A stretch of 64,000 nucleotides of DNA from Phlebiopsis flavidoalba (lineage: Eukaryota; Basidiomycota; Agaricomycetes; Polyporales; Phanerochaetaceae), in contig JAOCPU010000007.1 of the NCBI GenBank assembly GCA_035772785.1, positions 372,001 to 436,000 of the forward strand. The letters are read 5' to 3'. The notes below the pieces were generated by a model. That model made no database searches. It was not told where the DNA came from and was given only the letters and a program-made list of their open reading frames with translations. Each line of letters opens with the position of its first letter. The stretch's first letter is position 1. Position numbers and translations under genes: made by a program. This document shows, in pieces, positions 12,301 through 25,900 of this stretch.

Positions 12301-15300
12301 ATGACTGGGTTTTCAGGCACTGCCTATCAGCGAGAGGAATTGTGGGGCCAGGACTGCAGGTCGTGACAGCTTGTGGGGGGTCTCGAAGATACTGGGGACC
12401 AAGATGGCTACAGCTGCCCGTGCTAACTGGTGGGCTTGCTAGGAGTGGCCAGTACTGTGGTGCCGTGGAGATGTCGTATGGTGCGTTATGACCAGCATCC
12501 TTTAGACTCCATATCTAAGTAACTCGTCGTGAATTACCAGGTAAACCATACCCTAATATCACATGGCTTGTGCGAAGTCGGCTGTGCCATGGGTCTTCCT
12601 TGCAGGACCGATATCCATGGGGCCTTGTCGTACAGCCATTGATTGGTGCGCCCAACAGCTTTCTGTAATGAGTGCTTAGTTTTTGATAATTTGTATCAGG
12701 TGTGCTGGCTTGATAAATCGAAGTCACGTTTTTTGGTCAGTCGGAGACCGTACCATGCTCGTCGAGGAGTAGTGATATTGTACCTGTGCAATGCTCCTTG
12801 CTTGGTTTCACGCGACCCTTTGCTAGTATATTCACTTTTTTGGGTCCGGCTCAGGAGCCGTAAGTGATCTTTCACGCTCGGGTTTAGCTACAATTATACG
12901 ATCTTAATGTAATTAACATCCGTCAGAACAACGGTCCTAACGATATGTCTTGCCATTTTCGCTATCTTCTCCATTGACTTCTCCATTAATGCAGGTCAGC
13001 CCCATTTTATTGCTTTATTAGTTCATCCTTTACTAACACAACTCGACAGTTCAGGCAGTAGATCGAGCATTGCTGTGGACACTCTTCCTCCTTCAGACCA
13101 AACCGGATGGCAATGCCTGGGCGGCGCGCATAATGCATCGGACGTTGGGGAGTGTGGCAGACGGTTACTTCATGTATGCGCACCCATATTTGCTCATATG
13201 TACTTGGCTTACATATATCTGCAGAGAGCAATGTAGACATGACGAAAGTCTTCCCCTTCCTTGGCAAGGACAGAGCTTGAGAGGTCCTTTCGGTCGTCGG
13301 TTCGTTCCTGTTTTGGTATGCGACCCATGCCGATTGACGGCGTATTGTACGAAGGAGAAAGTTGTACGAGCACGCAGGTACGTGCTATCTCAGTGATTGT
13401 GACTCGGGGGACAAGGGGGCCTGGCATTCCTCTAAACGAATGCTAGACAGACGGAAAGCGGGGCTTGGGTAACAGAGTTCAAGGAAATATGTGGACAAAG
13501 CATTAGGACGCTTCCAAGTGTCATTAAACAAATCGTTAGTGTAAAACTCACCGGTGTTTTTGTCCACAAGACTGAATCTCCGTCAGTGTATTATCCATGG
13601 AGTTCTTCGCACTAATGGATCGGGCTGGTTCCCTCTTCTCTTCAACACGACAGAGTTATATCGCCGAGCTCTACAACGCTCGCATCAAAGAGCTAAAACC
13701 CGGAAACTGTAATGGAGGAGGGCACCAGGGCTCTGTGCTCGCGCGCGATGAGGAGGTTCTTCAACGCTAGGTCTGAGCCTTGCTCCGTGAGCATCGTGAT
13801 GCCGCTTTTTGTCGCCGAGGGGCGAAGAGCCGGGCGCAGCGGGGGGTGCAGGACAAGTTTGCGATGGCGGCGCAGAGCGTATGAGGTCCGGTGGTTCAAT
13901 CGTCTCAAGGTGCACCTCGCGAGTCCGCTATGGGCGGCGTGCGCATCTGTTGTTTGACGTGTGTATGGGGGCAACGTTGTAAGTGGAATGTCTGCATAGG
14001 TTTGGTTGGTCGACGGTCACGCTTTAACGTGAAACCGGCTAGCTTCTACTCGAGCTGGGGAGTCCCCGTATGGGGTGCAACCGGGGGTGGGGGGGTGGGA
14101 GGGCTCTTTACAACACTGGCGGGTTTTTCTCTTGGGCTATCAGGGCCCAGGGGCACCGTTTGCTTTGTTGTGAGCTAGGCTTGCTTGGATCGCAGCGATC
14201 TCGCGAAAATATTAATCTCTATCCCAGTGGACAGCTCGCAGAAGTCTGTGGATTCGTTTCTGTTGACGATGGTGGTAAACTTGACATCTTGAAGACGCGT
14301 CACCATACATCTCGTCTGTGACATCGCTATCGTCTAGCGGGACATAGACCGTGGCGGCGACCGCCGCAGCAGAACGAGAGGCAGATAGTTTCCAGTTCTA
14401 GTAGGGAATGACGATGACGATGAAGATCACGATAGGGACTGGAGGATGAGGTGCAGTCTTTCAGGTCGTCGGCGTCAAGGACGGCGAGGAAGAGCGGCGA
14501 AGATAGGCTCGATCATGAACAATACGAGAGCACGGCAGAAGTGCATTCGGATGTATACGAGGCGCACGTGGGTCAAGTCGACATGTTGGAGAGGATGGTG
14601 GCGCATTGGCGCAGAAGAAGGGTGGCGGGCTTGCTGCTAAAAGCCGGGGATTATATTGGTGTGTATTGACCGTTCGCACTCATGATTTTTCTAACACACA
14701 GCCGATATAGGGTATTCACATAGTGTACAATATTCATCGTCAAAATGCCTCAATGTGTGATCACAGGGATTATCATCGATCATACTTGCCCTTGCGGGTG
14801 GTGGAGAAAGCTGACATGTGGAGAAGTGAAATGCGAACTCTACGAGGCTGTCGATCCGGTAATACTCGCGCGGAAGGGCCTGCAGTGCACGGAGGGGGCG
14901 CCCAATTCTTATGTATACTTTTTCGTTTTCCGGTAGGTGCTTGGCGCGGTGTTAGACTAATGCTGTAAATTGTGAAAAGCATCCACGCCCCCCTCCTCCA
15001 CAACCCCCACCCCCCCCATATCACCCCCCCGTGTAACCTGCCCATACGAGAACAGCTGCTCCATGCAGGTTGAGGAGGACTGGCCGCAGTAGTCGCGTTT
15101 GTTTCACTGTGAAGCTGACGCGCCATATACGACAACACGGACATTCATAGGCGTCGCAGAAAGTATGTGTATACGTCCCGAACACTAGTTTCCTTTCCAA
15201 CCTTCCGTTTTCCTGGATATCCTTGTATTGTTGTTATTATATCGCTATCATCTACCACTTTCTCCTGATACGGCTCTCATTCCCATTGGTGTCACGAGGG

Positions 15301-17799
15301 ACTACGCGGTAGCCACTCAGAAGACGGTACCGTCGCTCTCAATGTCGATCGGGTGGTCCACCGGTCGCAGGACGCTTTTTTTGGCTAGATGGCAAGTTTC
15401 CCGGGCCGCACCTTCCCAGTTCTGGGCACGGCGTACTATGCTCAAAGGACCTGGTGCACGAGGGCGTGAGCTGCTCAGATCTTGTCAGACCGAGCTTGGA
15501 TCACACCTGAATGATGTCGAGGCCACGCGGTCTCTGTAACAAGTGGCGTTTAGTCGAAATCGGATCCGTATTCGAGGGGGGTAGTTAAGGGCCGTGTATA
15601 CAGCTCGATGACGGTCATGCTACTACACGCACCATTCACACAATTGCGGGATGGGAGGGAGGGAAGGAGACGACGGGAATACCCGAGTTGGGGTCTGGGA
15701 AGACGAAGGGAGCAAGAGCTCCAGGCTTGAGGGTGAGGACGCCCAAGTCCGTAAGGAGACCACCTTAAAGAGATACCTTCAGCGATAGACTTCAGGACAA
15801 GGCAACACACGAAACGAAACCGTTTGCTGATACTCGGGAAGGCCGTTCAGGATATCTTCGATTCCCTCAACATACTCCATCCCCATTAATCTGGTTCTGC
15901 ATGGGGTTCAAGGCAAGCTGTTAACGTTGGTTCCATCCAGTAAGCCTTGCGGAATGTTACGAGCTCAATCGCCGTCCACACGACGCAGCAGGCTTTCAGC
16001 GAAGCGCAGGGCCAAGACGTTCACCCATAGCTAGGACAGCCTCCAAGGTCTCGCGCGGGTCTTGATGAGCACAGATTGGTGGACCGACAGATATCCCTAT
16101 GCCATGCAGCGCGGCCACCACAGTGCGAGCCAAAGGAAAAACGACGCGTGCCGTCCGGGGTCGGCAATAGACTGCGTATCCCAAGAAAGTCGAACGAGGT
16201 CCAGCCTATGGTCCGTGCGTCGGAGACCCGAAGAAATCGGGGGACCTCGCTTGCAGTGCCATTACTGAGGTTATGGAGAGCAAGCGAAGTCCCGTCCCTT
16301 CGACAGTGCCCCCAAGCCATCACGCGGGTTTCACGCATGAGCTGCACTTGCATACCGCGGATGAGGGACGTGGCGCCTCAACAGTAACGCGAGCACAGAG
16401 TCCTTAAGCTACAATTCCAAAATAAACTAAACATCACTAGATGTACTTCACAGAACGCTCCGAACAACGATCACCCATCCCGTACCATCAACTGGTGTGC
16501 GGTCGGTCACTCGTTTTCCTGAGAAGAACCCATTGCACGAACATGTTCATGCCTAGGCAACTCCATAAGACCTTCTGAAAGCCGGTCCATTTGGAAGGAC
16601 CTGGTTGGGGATGCATGTGGTAGACCAGCACGCCACACTGCTCCACGACGCAAGTCGAAGAGCTACCACCCGCCTCCGAGGTCAGGACAGGAGGTCCAAT
16701 GAGCCTCCGAGCAAATTCTCCTTTGTGCAGAATGGAGGATTGTCGTAGAAGGCTTTTCCACTACAGCCATTCCATGCGGCTGCGACCGTGAGTACTACCC
16801 TTGCGTCAAGATGACGCCAACGAGCGACTGTGTGGCGGGATCTAAAGCAAGTCAAGCGCAGCCCCGATTCGCGTCACAGCGTGTTTGACGTACCGGATGG
16901 CGAAAATCGCTTCCCAAAGGTCCCTCTAGACAGAGTAATCTATGGATGTTAGTATGCCAAGCAGATCCATCAAAAAGATAGATTGTTGCGATTCATACCT
17001 GTCGATGATTGGTTGTGATACAAAAGGAATTGCCACGACTGGCAGTCTTTCTGGTCTCAGAGGTGGTCCAGTTTCCAACAAGTACTCTAGCTGTTCCCTC
17101 GTCGTTGCCAGTCGTCATGGCACTCGCGAGCATACTCTACACGCTAATTGCGGGAAGAGTACTGTGAAGCTAATAGACCAGACGGTTTGCCGTCCGGGGT
17201 CAGAGTAGCAGCCAGCCATGTGTATTATCTGGTTCTGAAACAAAGTGAGTAATTCAGCAGGGCAACCCAAAAGGTCGGTCACGTTGGAGTCTTTTGGCCG
17301 ATGGCTGTTGTGAGTCACACTAGATGCTATGGTTGGTTGACAAAGTATAACGGACTCGTGCGGTGTTTTATAACGTATCGGCTCCACAGACCTTGGTCTT
17401 GACTCGGGGATTTAAGGCCGCTGATCACAGGCGTCGTGCATACAATGAGATGAAACGCACAGTATCTACGCCGGTATAAAGGAACAAAGAACTGGGGGCG
17501 CGGGTCGCTTACGTCATGGCACAGTGTATGGATCACGTAAACGACGGGACAAGCAACTATGAAAGGCGCCGTAGATAGTTGTAGTGAGTCACTATGGTGA
17601 ATCCAGCACGACTGTGATTACTCAGTAGCAGGAGGTAAAATATCTACCTATCATGTCCTCTCTTTTTTGTTACCGACTGGAAGACGCGTTGCGCACAGAC
17701 CTTCGTAATGAGCTCTACTACGTTGTCGCATCCTGACCGCGTCTGGCTGTGTACCGTTGATCGAGCATATATTGATGGCGAGTGGCCGTTGCAAAACTA
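9349..17799. other. gene-poor stretch without recognisable genes
   Basis: No family motif was recognised. Patches look coding-like but cannot be assembled: 9566-10377 (-), with hydrophobic segments and a pyrimidine-rich - strand; 10583-10806 (-); 13640-13960 (+), around the frame YIAELYNARIKELKPG; 14451-14669 (+); and 15550-16350 (-), with broken frames. A G-rich block occupies 10295-10480 on + and a C-rich block 14985-15030. The sequence between 16400 and 17800 is open to speculation: a - strand frame near 17500 contains HDVSDP followed by FVP, vaguely like the region before the P450 haem motif, but this is too weak to call. Confidence 0.4.
9566..10377 (-). CDS. possible small membrane protein, unassigned
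   Basis: Two overlapping - strand frames (10377-9850 and 9889-9566) both contain long hydrophobic runs. The first has WSMFFSAGTVLCGCFAGITG followed by LLDFISFSLS; the second has LPALVVAFSYIVPWWPRIL followed by DFDGLRARPEFA. Joined by an intron or an indel near 9870 they would give about 200 residues with three or four membrane segments. I do not recognise the family. The proline-rich N-terminal part is driven by the C-rich strand and may not be coding. The alternative is chance open frames in biased sequence. Confidence 0.2.
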
Positions 17800-17849
17800 G
17801 AGCCCGTGTTTGATCAGTATTGCTGTCCATGCGGGTACAGGCTTCGAGA

Positions 17850-19998
17850 TCGACGCATTGAAGCTTACGCTGGATTACACTAGAGAAACTTCCTTCGGGC
17901 GACCATCACGGTGGCTATTTCATTGCCATTGGCTCATCACGTGCTGGGCTTTATGTCGAAGTTTTGTAGTGTACAAGACCATCAGCACGCCCCCAAACAA
18001 CAAGGCTTGTCCGACCTCCTCTGCCAGAACAACGCTCTACAGCGAGGCGTCATATAATGTGCGCGGAACCAGAACAGACGAAAATGTAATGTCGAACTGG
18101 CCATGCGGTGGTCCAAAGCCAAACAAACCACAGAGGCTTGGATCATCAAGTGTTTCTTCAATCCTATGGTGTCGCTCGGGAATAAATGCTGATCCAGAGG
18201 TTCGGATAGATGTTTTTCATCGTGCGTCACGGCCCCCCCCCCCCTTAGTATGTAGGGAAAAGTTTGTTCGGAAAGTCGTTCGTTGGTTTTTACTCAAAAT
18301 ATATGCCGTTTTAAACCACTCACCAGGCATTAATTATCGTGGCCGAGCCAGCTGGTATGTCATAACCACTATACACCATCGTGCGCCTCAATGGAACTAT
18401 GAGTAAACTAGACACCGATAATGAGAGTCTGATGAAATGGAACAGGCGTTGAAGATCGCTCACTCAATTTCAGGATGTTGTGCCACCGGAGAATTTCTTT
18501 TCATTGATTTTGCAACGACGTAGGTAGGCAATGAATCCCCATTCCCTATCTCAGGCAAACGGGTGGCGTGCGCCCCCACCGCGAAACCCCAACCTGAAGG
18601 CGGCCTTGTCAAGTCATCACTTGCTTGACGCTTCTTCTGAAATCTCGGGATGGCATAGCCATTGCGAGACAGAACCATGACATGGGCAGCAGTAGTCTAA
18701 CAATATTCCTTGGTAACAATACTCGTAGACAGACAGTGTAATTGGGAACTTTAGACATAACCGTGTCGAATGCCTGTCTAATGGAGCGAATATCCCAAAA
18801 GCAGAATGCCCTTAATACAATCTTCACTCAGTAAGGAGCGAATCTTTATGATCTTGAGCATCGAGCAGCACAGAAGAGAATGAGCCACCGGCTGTCCCGC
18901 AAGCCTGCAACAACACGTCAACAATTACTCACGTTTACAAAGCAGCAGTCCAAAAGAATACGTGACCATATGACGCTTTACTTCCTCGAAAGGGTGATTG
19001 ATAGCGTATAGAACTGTCTTCCTCCAGTTTTGCCGGCGATCTTCTTAAATTCTACTCCATGGGAACCATTCTGGAGCGTATTTTACTAGTGGAGCATGAG
19101 CCATCTGTCCGTTGTTGGAAACAGTGATCGCTTGAGACGAACATAAAGTGGTAGTGAGTCAACACGCCACATCCCTGGACGAGCCGTCGCGCAGAAGACG
19201 TCCATGGCTTCCACGGCCTTGCTTAGGAGATGTGTGTCTTCCGTGACACCATCGTAGCCATATGCAATCTTCGAGAGATATCCGCGCGGCGGTTCTACAA
19301 GGGTAGGTTCATACATGGCGCCATGTAATAGTTTCCACATGAAGTAAACGTACTGTGTAAAGGATATGTTCTTTACAAAGTTCTCCGGATTGTCAAGCAT
19401 CTTCTCAAGATATAACCCACATTCGCGATTTGAGATAAGGAATGTAGCTCTGAAAACGGCGCTGCGTCCCAGACCGTTTCTTAGGAGACGTCTACAGGTT
19501 TTTGAGGGCGGGGTCCATTTAAGGCAGAAGCGGCAAAGCGTTTGTCCAGCCACATCTACACATATCTTGGTCAGCAAAGTGTACACTAGCATGTTATAGC
19601 ATTGGATGTCAATACTCATTAATCCATTGTCAACGAGGGCTTAGACGAATAGGATACTGGATTTATGGTCCAAGAGATAGTTCATGGCCTGCTTGGGGTT
19701 GAGCACAAACAGATGGTGCCACCCAGGGGATTTTGATACCCAAGATGTCGCTTCCTACGAGGACAAGAAAGGTCAATTATAGTATCGCCACAAGGGATTA
19801 CAGAACTCGCCATAGAGCTTGCTCCAACTACTGTATACTTCGGCATTATTTCTTTTAGGTATCTGGTGATGTTTCCGATAACCGGTAACGGTTCGGGACC
19901 CGGAGGGAGGTTGAGCGTCCTCCCCTTTCGAGGATCTGAAACAAGAAAACAACGACTAGTGCCCCCACAAGTAAGGCAAAGAAAACCGTCCACAGCAT
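17850..19998 (-). pseudogene. cytochrome P450, degraded
   Basis: The N-terminus from ATG 19998 is a classic membrane anchor (MLWTVFFALLVGALVVVFLF), followed after a frame change by the proline hinge LPPGPEPLPVIGNI. Later pieces include IAYGYDGVTEDTHLLSKAVE (19.2-19.3 kb), the I-helix downstream region FCLAMAMPSRDFRR, a decayed K-helix region around GDSLPTYVVAKSMKRN near 18.5 kb, AVTHDEKHLSEPLDQHLFP near 18.2 kb and a damaged haem loop at 18101-18124 reading FGFGPPHG where FGFGRRxCPG is expected. Shortly after it LYDASL is followed by TAG (18037-18039) where the family usually has Trp. Fungal microsomal P450s are haem monooxygenases of the ER. Indels, the altered haem loop and a nonsense codon together suggest real decay, and the subfamily cannot be named. 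Confidence 0.75.
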
Positions 19999-19999
19999 C

Positions 20000-22900
20000 A
20001 ATCGATGGTCAATGAGGGGGTTTGTAGAACAAGACGTCGAGTTGTTTCTTTTATAGTGTCCGCGAACATACCAACGACACGCGCATATAGCGTGCAGTTC
20101 GGAAGCCCGAAAGTGTTTGACGGCGCTGTTCTGCTACATGCCTCAACAGCGCCCAGGTGGTAAGAATGAAAGCATCTATCTCAGGCATTGAGATTCTACC
20201 GGCGACGGCTGTGTTCGTGATGTCTTTTCTACGGCGCAGCTTCCGGACCCAACTAACACGAGGAATGTAAAAACAACCCCTCAGTCGAAACTGATATAGT
20301 ACTCACACCATATTCGCTCAAAAGAGCCCGGTCGCTAAATTGAGGACTTCAGGTTCCATGTTTTACATACATTATATCACCCAACGTTAAGAAACTCTGA
20401 TAGTAAAGGCGAATAGCTTGCGATAACACTATTGTCAGTGTCAGTGTCGTTAGTACTTCGCGGAGCAGCGTAGATCTATGCACCTTTCAGAGCTTTCATT
20501 ACTTCACGCACAGCTGTTACAAATGCGTAGATGACATGTGTCCACGAAGCTTGAAGCTTCACGGCACCTGCGATCTGGGACATATGAGATCATGAACCCA
20601 CGCATATATAGGGCACTGAATTAGATTCGCGACGTACCTGAGAGTCATCTAGACTTACATCTGCCTTTATGTCGATGCAACATCCCCTAGGCAGCCTGCT
20701 TGCTTAAGCTCAAAACAGCATAGAAATTCCGCTGCCGTACTAATGGCTGTTGCCACTCAAGAAACGGCCTACTTTGGCCTGGAAATTGGCGTTGGGCGCG
20801 AGTACATTGCCGCTTAATATGTGCCCGCTCGCGGTCGATGAACGGGATAAACATGTGTATATATGGACTGTTTTCCGTGATTTGAAATTGAAGCATCCTG
20901 TACACTTTATTTTTTGAACACATCATGAACAGATATTCGTCATTTTTATCCGCCACTGGGAGATAGGATAGCCCAATACTCACCGGGTGAGCACGTTCAG
21001 CGATAGAGTTCCCTAAGGCGAGCCGCGAAAGGAGGCTCATGAGAACTCCCAGCTGGAGATGTACTCGTAATACGCTTTGAGGGACTGACCACCATTGCAA
21101 CAAGCTTCGCTCAAACCCAACACTAAAACTGTCACGATATGAGATACGAGCCGCGTTTCTGTTGCTCCGACCACACACCAACGAAGTACAAAACTTGGAA
21201 GCCTGGATCTCCAAGCGGGCGCCGCTCAAACAGCAAAATGGCCTGATCCAATCCCCGGCCACCATGCCCTCAAGTCTCACTGTTCACGGGATCATTACTG
21301 ACTTCTTAACTTCGCATAACCTCTTTGTCATATTCCCCCCTCGGTTCGCTTCAGAATGTCTGCCACAGCTGTAGCTACGCTTCGTCATCGGCGAGACATT
21401 GGATCGAATGGTTTGAAACGGAAATGACCGCAATGAAACCAGCAACGACTGTCTGTCGTGTCTCTCCTTTCGGCGACGGGACAATATCGAGCGCCGTGGT
21501 CGAGGTATGTCCGTTGCGATGCTCTTGTACCGCACGACTATTCCTCGATGAACCTACACAACCTCTGCCCTGCGCATATAGATGCTACAGCTGCCCTCCC
21601 CGCGTTCGCGCTCCTCCTGGACGAGGCGATCTCTCGTGCGATCGAGCTCGCATACGAGCGGTACTTTCTCCCAGCTCCCGTTACGCGTCTAACTTCATAT
21701 TCTTCTCAGTGAGAAGCGTACCAAGACGGACAATTCTACAGTGTTTCTTGCAGCCAACGACCAGCAAAAAAACAGACGCTGCTGTGAATTCCATCGAAAC
21801 GTCGACAGCGCTCAATGCAGAAGCTGGGAGGCCTGGTGAAGCCAGGTCCTGTACGTCCCTCGGTTGTATCATGCGTTTTTTGTGACGTAAATGTTATCTC
21901 TGACCAACATCTCGCTGTAGAATGATCAAGGTGTCAAACTACATGACCAAGTTTCAAAAACGCTCAAGGACTGAGGTCCATACACTCTCATCAGACACGC
22001 CCGTCTACACCGCTCGCCGACCTTGAGCAAGTTCCTGCACAAAGACACAAACTCTTTGCACTGGGTACAACCCGTTTTTTGTTCCCTCGACGGCAGAATC
22101 CTAAATCGCATCTACAGTGACAGGGACTACAGCCGTAAATGATCGTGCTCGCGGTCGTGACGAAGCAGGGATCTTGATGTGAGTGTAGCATCTTCAATTC
22201 TCATCTAACTACTCATCTCAAATCGCCCCAGAACTTTTGTCTCACGACGAGGAATTAATTTTCATCTTCCCATCTCCCACCGAGTCGTCTTTCTATAATT
22301 TGGGTTTTATAACTTTCAAGGGTTCCCTGTACTACACCGGCTCAATCAACGCCACATCTCACCATACGATACCATGGACCAATACTACCTTAAAGAACAA
22401 CAACCGACTTCACCCAACCGAGAAAACCACCTCATGTATTATAGAAAATCATAGCTCTCTGTACTCTCCGTCAACGAGTTCCGCGTCATCAGTTTGGATC
22501 AAACGAAGTTAGAATGGAAAAACAGAAGAATCTATTCTACAACAACTCTGAGAGCGTATTCAAACACGAAAGAAAAATATGGTCCCGCCGAGGCCAACAA
22601 CCGACTCAATAAGAAAGGGGGGTGTATTAGTAAGACTACTGATACAGCGTACGGTTAGGAAAGAAGGGTGGGGTGAGGGGTGAGGGGTCGGCGACCTTGA
22701 GGGTATATCGCAGGGGTTTAAGGATGAGTGCGTAGACGAAGAACGCACAAAAGACCGTGTTTTACAAGGGGAGTGTAAGGTTACCCTGAACAGTAAACTC
22801 AACACACATAGGCTTCTGGTATCTGCGCGGATAAATGCGTGTTATCGAGGGAGCGAGGGTAGGTGGCAGACCGCGCGTGTAAACCAAGAAGACGGCGGGC

Positions 22901-25900
22901 ATCCGAGGGTAGTAGCACAAGTACTATAAAGGGGGGGCATAAGGAGGGTAGGTCCATGACATTCGCTATCCAGCTATCCGCGTATATGCAAAGTGCAAGT
23001 GTCGTGTCCGCGATTATGGGAGACGAGGGGTATCGCCATTTGTTGTGAAGCATACTAGCGAGCACAAACAGGCAGGGTGCCAAGGTGACGAGAATCGGGG
23101 ACGGGCGAACGTGTTGCGTTCCAAAGGGCGAGGGAGTGATCGTGTGGTGAGACAGTGTGTTCGATCCAAGAGGAGGTGTAATGGAAGAAGCAATGCCTTA
23201 ACGATAGCGAGATGTATATTTGGAAGGCGATTAGAGGTCGATTGGGCTGTGGCGTCGGGTGCGACCGGCTCCTTCATCGAAGCCAGTATGGAGGGGACTG
23301 CATTTGGTATAGATGAGCGATGTAAAAAACCAGGAGTGATACAGATACTTACTACCGGACGGCGACTGGTGGTTGCGTATTATAGGGTGCGGCGGGAGAA
23401 GGCGTACTGCGAATGGCTCTTCATTGATATCGTCTTCTGCGATTCCATAACCAAGGACTACGCGATCACATCTTAATTTGCCTCCGTGCTCAAAATAAGA
23501 AGTATCATCGCGTGGAGGGTCCCGTGCCCAGCGGGCGGACCCAACGACCGGCAGGCACTCTATCGTCGGTAGAAATGTCAGGAACCCATAGGGGTTATGA
23601 TGCACCTCCGTAATGCGAGCCGTCGTCGGTCGTTGTCGTCCTCGTCATTGTCATCAGGCATTATAGGGTGGGGAGAGGGGGAGATGTTCACGACCGTCCT
23701 GGCGCGACCTCGGCGCGCGAAGGGCGAGGAGAATATGATCGGCGACGGGCCGAGCGATGCGATCCCTTTCCCCCTGTGAAAAAGCGTGGCGACTGTGAAA
23801 AAAAAAACAAAAAAGTCGGACCAACACGGGGGACTCTCCCTCGCGCGGTTGCCGAAGCTCGGCCGCCGGGACGGGGACCTTGTGGACTGGTGCGGTACCG
23901 CGGGCGGGCGGGAGAACGTGAGGTGGAACTTCGAATGGTTGATCTGGGACGGCATGCACACCGGGCCAGGACTTAATGGGGGCGGCTGCGGGAGATCTGG
24001 AAAGAGCGTCTTGGGTAAACGGGAGCGCTGAAATGAGCGGGATGGAACGACTCCGCGAGTGAGTATTGTTAAGGAGTCTGTGTGAACGAAGCTCTCGGTT
24101 TGGAGCCTCGAGCTCGTGAGGGGCGGGTAGGGAGTGACGTGAGGGCTTCGTGCGAAAAGATAGTCTGGCTGGCTGTCATAGCGTGGCTTTGCCGTTGGAG
24201 TGGGAGGGGAGGAGGTGTGTACGGCTGTCGTGACAGAAAGAAGCAATGACGGCACAGCAAGGAGCAATGAGGTGCCTGCGTAACCGGAAAGGAGGCGAAC
24301 CCTGTGTAAAACGTTCGCGGAGCTTTCAGTGTGAGCTATTTTTAGCTAGTTCAGCGCTAATATTGAATACCCACCGATATTGTGGGGTCTGATGGCGTCA
24401 CAATTCAGGACCGTCCACATGTGGCTTGTACCGCAGGTTTTCGCGAAATTCAGACGGATCACAAGACCTAGTCTTCAGTAGGGCCAGGATGACCAAGGGA
24501 AAGATCAGCTAAATCAGCACAATCCTGTGTGAGACCTGCCCGAGATCCTAATTGCCCTTAATCATTAGATTAATATGCAATTCAGAGATTAATGATGCAA
24601 TGGTAAAAAACATAACGTCTCCACGAACCTGCGAAAGCAATGAACCCAGTCGCGGTACCGGAAAACTGTCTCCAGCGGTTGCAAAGGCATGGCAATGGAC
24701 ACATAAAGCGCCAATATAGACGCAGCAGAAGTGCGTGATAATCTTGTTTGTTAGGGCTGGGAGTACAGTATCAGTAGACTAGGAGCGGCCATATGCGGGG
24801 ATAACGACAGCTCCCACAGTGCAGAAACCTCTGGGCATTGTGCATGGGTTGACCATTACTCTTGCACATAAATCCTTACAGATGACGTTAGTTCAACGAT
24901 ACTCGGGTTATGGATCACAGCACCCCACCCCTAAGAAGAATAATTTTCTCTGCTTTCATTGACATGGTATTTTGATAGTGCCATAAATGCTCGGAATCAT
25001 GCTTCTCGTACAACTGGTTCTTCGTGAAAGCTGGCAGCGGGGAACGAACCAGCTGCTCAGCAGCCCTGTATATCGAGACAAGCAGGTAAGAAAGGCTATC
25101 TCGCATACTTCCATGCCACTGCTTCTCGCCGGCTCAGAGGGTCAGGAACATACCTGTAAGCGAGAGGACAAACCAGACGATCTTGAGCGCGTAAGAGATC
25201 ATTGCTTGCACAGACGAACAGAGACGTGAGGGAAAGACGGTCTCTGCGACGAGCGCAGACGCAACGTCGTCTCCACCAGCTCTCTGCAGGTGGTGGCGAA
25301 AGCAAAGGAGCGAAGGACAAATTTCGCCTGGCCCTCGGGGACGCGATGCCCAAAGTCCGGGCGTGATCAAAGTGGGCGACTGACTGGACCCACGGATCCA
25401 TCACGCCTGCCTTTCCTGGCAGGCACGAGCCCGCACATCGCCGTCGTATGTTCTGCCGGCCGCGGCCATCAGCGTCTTTCCCTGTCCCTGCGGCTAAGCA
25501 GTTCTGGGGGGACCCTGGGCCTGTGTGCCATCTCGTCCACCGTATACCATCCGAGGAAGATCCACCATCTCTCAGCAGTCTGCGTGAGAGCCTGGGCCAC
25601 GCACGAGTCTCCGCTCGAGATGGCATGGAAAAGCTGTCGGGCAAGGGCAGACAGCAGGGCTAACATGAACAGTTCATCATTCGGTTTTCATTGAGACCCT
25701 CCCACCACGCCGCTTCGCCAGGGTGTATCTCATCTTGCATAGCAACGCCTCGCGTCTGGAGGGGCAAAGAACACCCGTCTACTCGTGCCCAACCGCGTTC
25801 GCGTCGACCGCGTCTTGCGTCTGCCCAATCGCAGCCGCCTCCAGCGCAGCCCCCAGACCCGTGGGTTCGCCCCTGCCCTCCGCAGAGTCCTCGCTGTTCT

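Noticed and set aside
17327..17536. HDVSDP...FVP segment on - as a further P450 fragment
   Set aside because: Only a few residues resemble the region before a haem loop and no haem loop or other P450 block is in range.
23578..24267. 229-codon Pro/Ser-rich frame on the - strand
   Set aside because: No motif; the opposite strand is G-rich and suppresses stops, so composition explains its length.
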